A stretch of DNA of 12,386 nucleotides from NCBI GenBank assembly GCA_005878415.1, contig VBMM01000034.1:1-12386 (forward strand). Direction: 5' to 3'. Source of the stretch: Methanobacteriota archaeon (GTDB taxonomy: Archaea; Thermoplasmatota; Thermoplasmata; RBG-16-68-12). Position 1 is the stretch's first letter. Each line of letters opens with the position of its first letter. The position numbers and the translations under genes are program-made. Shown one piece after another: positions 6,892 to 12,386 of this stretch. The notes under the pieces are model-generated. The model saw nothing but the letters and a program-made list of their open reading frames with translations. It did not search any database and was not told the DNA's origin.

Positions 6892-7502
6892 TGGAGGACG
6901 TCCGCCTCGGGGCGACGTCCGTCCGCATCCTGCCCGCCGTCCGCGGCCTGAGTTCGGAAGCCGCCGCCGTGCACGATGCGATCGAGTCGATGCGGCCATC
7001 CGCCGTCGGGCTAAGCATCGGGGCCGAGGAACTCCAGACGCTCCGCACCTACGATGGCGGACCGCTCGGGCCGGAGAACTTCGAGGAGGAGATCTACGTC
7101 GCCGGGCTGTCGGCGTGGGAACCGCCCATCAAGCCGCCCCCCTGCTTTTCCGAGGCGATCCGGACGGCGGACGCCCGCAAAATCCGCGTGGAGGCGCTCG
7201 ACATGGACGACGTCACGTACACCGAGAACTACGTCGACTGCGTCTCAGCGCTCGAGGTCGTCTTCCAGGGCCGGCTCGAGCGCAAGCTCCTGAAGAAACA
7301 GTTCCAGGCGACCAACCCGCGCGACTTCGTGCTCGAGTGGGATGCGGAGGTGAACGGCTCTCCGGGCTTCGCGCGCCTCCAGGCGCGGCGAGAGGCGTTC
7401 ATCGCCTCGCGGCTCCATGAGATCGCCGGATCCGCGCCCTCCGTCCTGGCCGTGATCGAGGTGGAGCGGGTCAACGGGGTGCTCGCGACGCTACGCGGCT
7501 AG
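6891..7502 (+). CDS. Divergent TraB/PrgY-like protein, probably catalytically altered
   Basis: A 203-residue protein whose segment order matches the TraB/PrgY domain as I know it, though divergence is strong. VRGLSSEAAAVHDAIESMRP (18-36) fits the segment after the family's GTAH motif, and SAVGLSIGAEELQTL fits its VAVELxxxR. PPPCFSEAIRTADARKIRVEALDMDDV fits the central region, and REAFIASRLHEI (167-178) with VLAVIEVERVNGV fits the C-terminal block that usually reads RDxxMAxxL...VVGAGHxxGI. The usual His and Glu positions appear to be A/V, S and E/R. There is no membrane segment, unlike longer TraB proteins. Its ATG overlaps the TGA of the regulator (TGATG), which indicates translational coupling and a possible partnership. 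The stop shares CTAG with the convergent surface-protein gene. The family call is tentative; the gene itself is secure. Confidence 0.72.
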   Translation: MEDVRLGATSVRILPAVRGLSSEAAAVHDAIESMRPSAVGLSIGAEELQTLRTYDGGPLGPENFEEEIYVAGLSAWEPPIKPPPCFSEAIRTADARKIRVEALDMDDVTYTENYVDCVSALEVVFQGRLERKLLKKQFQATNPRDFVLEWDAEVNGSPGFARLQARREAFIASRLHEIAGSAPSVLAVIEVERVNGVLATLRG

Positions 7503-10500
7503 CGGCCGACGTACTGCGACTTGCTCGCGTCGCCGAGATCGATCGAGTAGACGTTCACGCCGATCGACGCGACGTTGATCGCGGCGGTCCACGCGACGGC
7601 GTTGTTCGTGTTCGACCAGTACCAGACATCGGTCGACGTGCCCACGACGATGTCGTCGGGTCCGTCGCCGTTCACGTCCCCTGCGCCCAGCGTGGTAATC
7701 GCATTCGCGGGCGTGTATCCGGGGAGCGCGCTGATGATCACGCTACCCGTCGTCCCGAACCCGGTGAGGATCCGGATCGTCGTGCCGAAGGCGATCGCGA
7801 CCTCGAGGCCGGCCTGCGTCGTCGAGAAATTCCCCATCTTCACGCCGACGATCGGCGAGGGCGCGGTGTAGAATGCTCCCGATGGCGTCTGAAGCCCGCC
7901 GGATCCGCCGAGGTACTTGAACACGTTGTTGTTCGCCGTGCCGATCAGGATATCGCCGAACCCATCGCCGTTCCGGTCGTCCGCATCGATCGCATTCACG
8001 GTGCTCGTGTCGCCGGGATTCGATAGGCTGACGCCCGTGGTCCCGGAGGGCGTGGAGGCGCGGATGTACATCTGATCGGCGTAGAGCGTGTCGAGGTTCG
8101 TGTTCCCGACCGTGTGGTCCATGTCCAGGACGCGGATCCACACCTGCTTGCCGGCGACGGACGACGGCAGGATGAACGAGTACGCTTGGTCCGAGGTCGC
8201 GTTGACCCAGAACACCGTCGTGTACGTACCGGTGATCGGATCGCTGCCCACGATGTCGCTCGCGAACGCGACCGCGAAGTTGTCGCCCTCCGTGTTCGTG
8301 CTGTGGCGTCCCTCGAAGTTGAGCGTGAACGTGGTCCCGGGCCGGTTCGGGACTTGCGTGATGCGCCAATACTGCTCGAGCTCGCTCGCCAGGCCACCCG
8401 TGGACGACCACGTCAGCCCGACGTTGTCGAAGCCGCCCGTCGTCGTGGAGCCGCTGCCCGCGTTCTGCGTGCGCATCGCGATCTTGAGGAAGTACGTCCC
8501 GGGCGCGGGGACTTTCGCGCTCACGTCGATCGCGCTGACCGTCGCCCAGTTCGTCGTGCCGGTCTGGGCCGTGGACGACCACACCTGCTGCCCGAGCGTC
8601 GGGGCGCCGCTCGTCGTGTCGACGAACGCGTACAAGACGACGTTGCCGCCGCCCGTCGCTCCGTAGGCGACGACTTTCCAGTCGAGGTTCAGCTGGGCGG
8701 TGAAGGGAGGCGAACCGCTCGCCGTGAAGGCCTGGTAGAAGTATCCGGAGACGACCTGGCTGTTCACCCAGTTCGTCGAGATGGACGCGTATCCCCCGGG
8801 GTTCCCGCCGCTCGCGGCCCACGCGCCGCTCGCGGACGTGCCCGGGTCCTGCCAGTCCGCGTACGTCCATCCGCCCAGGTCGGAAGCGAACGCCCCGTTC
8901 GTTGTGGCGCCCGACTGGACCGGCTCCGTGAACGTGTACTCGCGGACCTGTTCGTAGCTGTCGTCCGAGACGAACGTGTTCAGGTAGCTGCCCGAGGTGA
9001 CGTTCCCTTTCTTCGTCACCTCGCCCTCCGCGAACCAGTCGTCCGTGATCCCGGCGTTCTGGAACTTCCCGAGCTTGTCGAGGTTCGGGTACCACGTGAG
9101 CCGGCCGCCGGCCCCGGCGACCGCGATGTCGTTGCCTCCATCGCCGTTGAAGTCACCGATCGCGACCGCGGAGATCGATTGCGTGCGGGAGTTGTCCACC
9201 GCGATCTTCGTCGCGGCCCCACCTTGCCAGCTGCCGTCGTTCTTGTAGTACCACACCGCGCCGTTCGAGGCGCCGCAGATGACCTCCGGGGCTCCGTCTC
9301 CCGTGACGTCGCCGACGGCCAGCGCGTTGCAGTAGATGCCCGCGAGGTTCTCCATGACGAACCGCGTGAAGACGACGTTACCCTGGGAATCCAGGTCCCG
9401 CCGGTGCAGCACGATCTGGCCGTTGCTGTTGTCGACGAAGATGCTGCTGACGGTGTCCAGGTCCCCGTCGCGGTCGAAGTCGATGTAGACGATCGAAATC
9501 GTGTGATACGACGTCTTGCAGGTGCCCGAGAGGCCGCAGTACTCGATCCGGTCGGTCCGCCACCGGTCCAAGCCGTTCAGGTTCTGGTAGTAATACGAGT
9601 AGTCCTTCGTCCCCCACGCGTTGTTCGTCGCCGAATCGGTGCCCGCGACGACGTCGAGCTTGTATAAGGGTGCGACGACGACGAGCTGGGTCGCGACGTT
9701 CGCGTACGATTCGTCCGAGTCCCGGACGCTCGAGATCGTCAGGGCGTAGTTCTGCGTCCCTTCGACCCACGGGTCCTGGCTCGCGCGGGTGAAGTTGATC
9801 GCGAAGCGGTACACCCGCTGCACGCCGTTGATCGTGACCGCCGTCCCGGAGCACGGCGGGCTCACCGGGCAGATCGGGATGTTCGTGTCGTGGCCGTTCA
9901 CGGGCGCGCGCATCAGCTGGGTGCCGCCCGCGTAGTCCTTGATGATGACGTTCCCGAAGACCACGTTCGTGACGGTCGCGTCCGTCGTGAACACCTTCAC
10001 CTGAACGTACGCCACGTCCGTGGAATTGAAGCGGGCCGTCGCTTTCGTGAACCCGGCGTCCTTGAAGGTCTGGACCTGCGGGAAGTCCCGCATGTAACCG
10101 TCCTCGTCCGTGATCTGAACCGAGTCCGTCGTGTTGAAGCGGACCGCGCTCGCCGAGAACAGGAGGATGTCGAGCGTGTACTTCGCGAAGAAGTACTTGG
10201 GCGGGTGGATGGGGACCTTGTAGTAGTTCGTGCCGACGACCGGGTCGGTGGGCGCGTTCAGTTTGAACCGGAATGTGTAGATGTAGTATCCGTTGACGAA
10301 CTCGAGGAACGTGAACGCCTGCGTCGACGAGGGCGTGGTCGCGGAGGTCACGCCCTTGTTCGTGCCGTAGACGACGGGCTGCGAGGGGTAGCCGCTGAAC
10401 GGGTCGTACAGCGTGAACCGGTCCGTGTCGAACGTGTTCTCGAGGTCCAGGCTGCCGACGACGACGATGACCTCCTCGGATCCGCGGAGCGTCCGGGTCT

Positions 10501-11512
10501 CCTTGGCGGTGTACTTGAACCGGTCCCATTCCGAGGCGTTGAAGATGTTGTAGCCTTGCCGGCCGTTCCAGCGGAGGTTCGCGGGACGGCCCGTGCCGTT
10601 GGTCCCGCCGCCTCCCCCGCTCCCGGGTGGGCCCGGGATGACGTCGAGGACGATGCGGGACTGCGTCGCGTGTCCCGCCTTGTCCGTCGCGTTGAACAGG
10701 ACGATCGAACCGGCCCAGTCGAGGTTCGGATACGGAGGTTTCATGCACGAGATGCCGCCGAGGGTGAAGATGCCGTCGCCCGAGACCTTGTCCGGGAAGA
10801 GGCCGTCGTCCCGCATCGCCTGAGGCTTCGAACACGGGTCGGGCGTGCCGTACCAGGCCGTGATCGTCGCGTACACCGACTTGGCGTTCAGATCGTTGTC
10901 CGGATCCGCGACCTTCGCGAAGAGGTAGACGCCAAGGCCCGATTGGACCGGGTCGATCGCGTCCGTCGAGTAGAGGCCGTCCGCCCACTTGTCCACGAAG
11001 ACCGGCGGGCGCGTCCCGACGGGCGCGTTGACCTGGGACGACCAGAGGATGACGCTCTTCACGGTGTCGACGATCGTGATCGTGACGACGTCCGTCGATC
11101 GGAGCGACGTGTTCTTGTACGCCCACCGCTCGCCGACGTTCCACACGCTGTCTTTCCCGTCGACGAGGCCGTTCGGGCTCCCGAGCAGCTTGTTGTAGAG
11201 GTGCAATCGGACGATGTCCGTCTTCGCGGGATTCGACGCTCGCTGCGACGTGACATAGAAGATGGTCGGGATCGGCTGCAGCGCCTCGCCGCCCTGGTGG
11301 GCCAGGGTGATGTTCACGCCGACCTCCGTCGACCCGACGTAGATCGGCACCATCTGCGACTGCACGTCGAGCCGGGTCTGCGCGACCGGCGTCGGGATGC
11401 TCGAGACCCAAATGATGATCGTCGAGAACAGCACGACCGTCATCGCGAGGATCAGGATCGTCCCGATCACTTCGGAGATCCCGGACTCGTCTTCGCGAAC
11501 GACGGTTTTCAA
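7499..11512 (-). CDS. Giant pilin-anchored surface protein with interrupted FG-GAP beta-propeller
   Basis: A 1337-residue surface protein. The N-terminus (VREDESGISEVIGTILILAM, hydrophobic to about residue 37) is an archaeal type IV pilin class III signal, with predicted prepilin-peptidase cleavage after G11. Residues about 170-292 contain MRDDGLFPDKVSGDGIFTL, a motif seen in beta-sandwich surface domains, and PPGSGGGGGTNG is a linker. Five FG-GAP/VCBS calcium-loop motifs follow: DFDRDGDLD (~677), GDVTGDGAPE (~730), GDFNGDGGND (~785), DDRNGDGFGD (~1175) and GDVNGDGPDD (~1275). Between the third and fourth lie about 350 residues of jelly-roll-like sequence (NGAFASDLGGW; DTLYADQMYI). Eight cysteines fall into four close pairs, and several N-x-S/T sequons are present. 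TTG at 11512 is the start, given the Shine-Dalgarno site and the pilin signal directly after it. Its role is probably adhesion or binding of an extracellular ligand; the ligand is unknown. Confidence 0.9.
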   Translation of the reverse strand: MKTVVREDESGISEVIGTILILAMTVVLFSTIIIWVSSIPTPVAQTRLDVQSQMVPIYVGSTEVGVNITLAHQGGEALQPIPTIFYVTSQRASNPAKTDIVRLHLYNKLLGSPNGLVDGKDSVWNVGERWAYKNTSLRSTDVVTITIVDTVKSVILWSSQVNAPVGTRPPVFVDKWADGLYSTDAIDPVQSGLGVYLFAKVADPDNDLNAKSVYATITAWYGTPDPCSKPQAMRDDGLFPDKVSGDGIFTLGGISCMKPPYPNLDWAGSIVLFNATDKAGHATQSRIVLDVIPGPPGSGGGGGTNGTGRPANLRWNGRQGYNIFNASEWDRFKYTAKETRTLRGSEEVIVVVGSLDLENTFDTDRFTLYDPFSGYPSQPVVYGTNKGVTSATTPSSTQAFTFLEFVNGYYIYTFRFKLNAPTDPVVGTNYYKVPIHPPKYFFAKYTLDILLFSASAVRFNTTDSVQITDEDGYMRDFPQVQTFKDAGFTKATARFNSTDVAYVQVKVFTTDATVTNVVFGNVIIKDYAGGTQLMRAPVNGHDTNIPICPVSPPCSGTAVTINGVQRVYRFAINFTRASQDPWVEGTQNYALTISSVRDSDESYANVATQLVVVAPLYKLDVVAGTDSATNNAWGTKDYSYYYQNLNGLDRWRTDRIEYCGLSGTCKTSYHTISIVYIDFDRDGDLDTVSSIFVDNSNGQIVLHRRDLDSQGNVVFTRFVMENLAGIYCNALAVGDVTGDGAPEVICGASNGAVWYYKNDGSWQGGAATKIAVDNSRTQSISAVAIGDFNGDGGNDIAVAGAGGRLTWYPNLDKLGKFQNAGITDDWFAEGEVTKKGNVTSGSYLNTFVSDDSYEQVREYTFTEPVQSGATTNGAFASDLGGWTYADWQDPGTSASGAWAASGGNPGGYASISTNWVNSQVVSGYFYQAFTASGSPPFTAQLNLDWKVVAYGATGGGNVVLYAFVDTTSGAPTLGQQVWSSTAQTGTTNWATVSAIDVSAKVPAPGTYFLKIAMRTQNAGSGSTTTGGFDNVGLTWSSTGGLASELEQYWRITQVPNRPGTTFTLNFEGRHSTNTEGDNFAVAFASDIVGSDPITGTYTTVFWVNATSDQAYSFILPSSVAGKQVWIRVLDMDHTVGNTNLDTLYADQMYIRASTPSGTTGVSLSNPGDTSTVNAIDADDRNGDGFGDILIGTANNNVFKYLGGSGGLQTPSGAFYTAPSPIVGVKMGNFSTTQAGLEVAIAFGTTIRILTGFGTTGSVIISALPGYTPANAITTLGAGDVNGDGPDDIVVGTSTDVWYWSNTNNAVAWTAAINVASIGVNVYSIDLGDASKSQYVGR

Positions 11513-11519
11513 GGCGTGG

Positions 11520-11525
11520 CCTCCC
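11520..11525 (-). promoter_or_regulatory. Shine-Dalgarno site deciding the TTG start of the surface protein
   Basis: GGGAGG on the minus strand ends seven bases before the TTG at 11512. This spacing, and the lysine-containing pilin signal that follows, support the unusual start codon. Confidence 0.7.
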
Positions 11526-11564
11526 GGTGGGCAGGGAGAATACGTTGCACAGCCGGGACGACGC

Positions 11565-11572
11565 TATATAAA
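11565..11572 (-). promoter_or_regulatory. TATA box of the surface-protein gene
   Basis: TTTATATA on the minus strand is a full consensus match in the context AATTTATATAGC. A start site about 26-28 bases downstream would fall near 11541 and give a leader of about 29 bases that includes the Shine-Dalgarno site. Confidence 0.75.
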
Positions 11573-11625
11573 TTGTTCGCGGTAGTTACCATCCATCGAA
11601 AGCGTGATTCTCAGGGGCCGCACAC

Positions 11626-11633
11626 TTAAGTAA
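11626..11633 (+). promoter_or_regulatory. TATA-like element of the STAND regulator gene
   Basis: TTAAGTAA is centred about 26 bases before the GTG at 11655, again the leaderless spacing. It contains an in-frame TAA (11631-11633), which limits how far upstream the gene could begin. Confidence 0.55.
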
Positions 11634-11654
11634 ACGGGACCGCATCGGAACGCC

Positions 11655-12386
11655 GTGGAGCTCACCGCGGCCGAGCGCGTCCTCCTCCACCTCCACGGAT
11701 TCTGGAACGTCCCCGAGCCCGGACGGCACGCGACCCAGGCGGGCATCGCGGAGGGCGCCCGCGTCCTGCGGAGCCACGTGCCGCGGACGCTCCGTTCCCT
11801 GCACGACGAAGGGCTGATCGACTCGCGAGATACGCGACTCCGCGGGCAGACGCGCAAGATCCGGGTATACGCGCTCACGGAAGCGGGCGTGCGCCGCGCG
11901 CGGCAACTCCTGACGGATGTCGACGGCACGCGCGTCGAGGTCGACGGCCGTGCGACGACGCTCGGCGACGCGAGGAAGGCGTTCGGCCTGACGCCGCTCG
12001 CCGCGCTCGGCACCATCGACGCGCGGGGCCGCCTGACCCCGAGCGTGACGGAGCTGGAGCGACCCTCGCTCCTCGGCCGGGACGAGGACCTCGCGGCCCT
12101 CCGCCGCTGGCTCATCGGGAGCGCGCCCGTCGCCGTCGTCTACGGCTCCCGGGGGATGGGGAAGACGGCGCTCGGTTGGGCGTTCGCCGAGGCGGTGCCG
12201 AAATCCCTGTGGGTCGTCATCGAGGACGGCGCGGGGCTGGAGGATTTCGCGGAGTCCCTCACGTCGGCCACGGGGATGCCGGTGGAAGCGCCCGACGATC
12301 CGGGGGACGTCGCACGGGCCCTCGGCCGCCCCTTCGCCGGCGGGACGAAGCTCCTCATCGTCGACGGGTACGGCGACGTGGCGGAG
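11655..12386 (+). CDS. Winged-helix STAND-type ATPase regulator, 3' truncated
   Basis: The first 244 residues of a larger protein that runs off the window. Residues about 1-85 form a MarR-like winged helix: HATQAGIAEGARVLRSHVPR is the recognition region, and RGQTRKIRVYALTEAG is the wing and following helix. After a linker, LLGRDEDLAALRRWL (139-153) is the box that precedes the P-loop in STAND proteins. Walker A is VVYGSRGMGKTALG (K170, T171) and Walker B is KLLIVDGYGD (D237). Such archaeal proteins usually continue into a helical sensor or TPR region and act as ATP-switched regulators; the C-terminus is not visible here. GTG at 11655 is the only start candidate between the in-frame TAA at 11631 and the HTH, and it sits 26 bases from a TATA-like element. 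It diverges from the surface-protein gene. Confidence 0.85.
   Translation, partial: MELTAAERVLLHLHGFWNVPEPGRHATQAGIAEGARVLRSHVPRTLRSLHDEGLIDSRDTRLRGQTRKIRVYALTEAGVRRARQLLTDVDGTRVEVDGRATTLGDARKAFGLTPLAALGTIDARGRLTPSVTELERPSLLGRDEDLAALRRWLIGSAPVAVVYGSRGMGKTALGWAFAEAVPKSLWVVIEDGAGLEDFAESLTSATGMPVEAPDDPGDVARALGRPFAGGTKLLIVDGYGDVAE

Noticed and set aside
5836..6999. N-terminal extension of the endA frame giving 738 residues
   Set aside because: It is antisense to the regulator and crosses the endA promoter. EndA proteins of this class are about 300-350 residues.
10590..10640. Run of C/G triplets that might be a repeat element
   Set aside because: It encodes the glycine/proline linker of the surface protein and is explained by that.
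9378..11411. 677-residue minus-strand frame inside the surface-protein gene
   Set aside because: It is another reading frame of the same strand. The surface-protein frame has a pilin signal, FG-GAP motifs and a Shine-Dalgarno site.
9890..11629. 579-residue plus-strand open frame opposite the surface protein (also 8114-9667)
   Set aside because: Extremely Arg/Asp/Val-rich translation without domains, created by the codon bias of the opposite gene.
11564..12115. 183-residue minus-strand open frame near the right end
   Set aside because: Ser/Arg-rich translation, antisense to the winged-helix STAND gene, which has clear Walker motifs.

Overview
The window looks like a piece of a high-GC archaeal chromosome, most plausibly a euryarchaeote of the Thermoplasmata type. 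The evidence is a tRNA-splicing endonuclease of the fused archaeal kind, a giant surface protein with an archaeal type IV pilin N-terminus, an archaeal HTH regulator family, and TTTATATA-like TATA boxes placed about 26-28 bases before several start codons, as expected for leaderless archaeal mRNAs. The lineage is inferred; no rRNA or tRNA gene is present to confirm it. Nearly all the DNA is coding. Third codon positions are strongly G/C, which creates many long spurious open frames on both strands.

Left part (1-4782). A class I aminotransferase, truncated by the window edge, is followed one base later by a YtcJ-like amidohydrolase. A DUF1028 protein with a C-terminal peptidoglycan-binding-like module converges on this pair. 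It shares a 104-base promoter region with a divergent four-helix membrane protein. A HAD-family hydrolase follows, then a short gap with two perfect palindromes that separates it from the convergent tRNA endonuclease.

Middle part (4783-7502). endA (minus) and an XRE-type HTH regulator (plus) diverge from a 117-base region with a TATA box on each strand. The regulator appears to carry two copies of one flanking domain around its HTH. Its stop codon overlaps the start of a small TraB/PrgY-like protein that seems to have lost the family's usual conserved residues. The two probably form one transcription unit. The TraB-like gene ends tail to tail with the surface-protein gene, both stop codons sharing one CTAG.

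Right part (7499-12386). A 1337-residue pilin-anchored protein (minus) carries a lectin-like or jelly-roll-type region inserted into an FG-GAP beta-propeller. It diverges from a truncated gene for a winged-helix plus STAND-type ATPase regulator, which is a candidate regulator of the surface protein by position only.

The two genes for membrane or exported proteins have short leaders with Shine-Dalgarno sites. The cytosolic genes that have their own promoters look leaderless. No mobile element, CRISPR array or RNA gene was seen.
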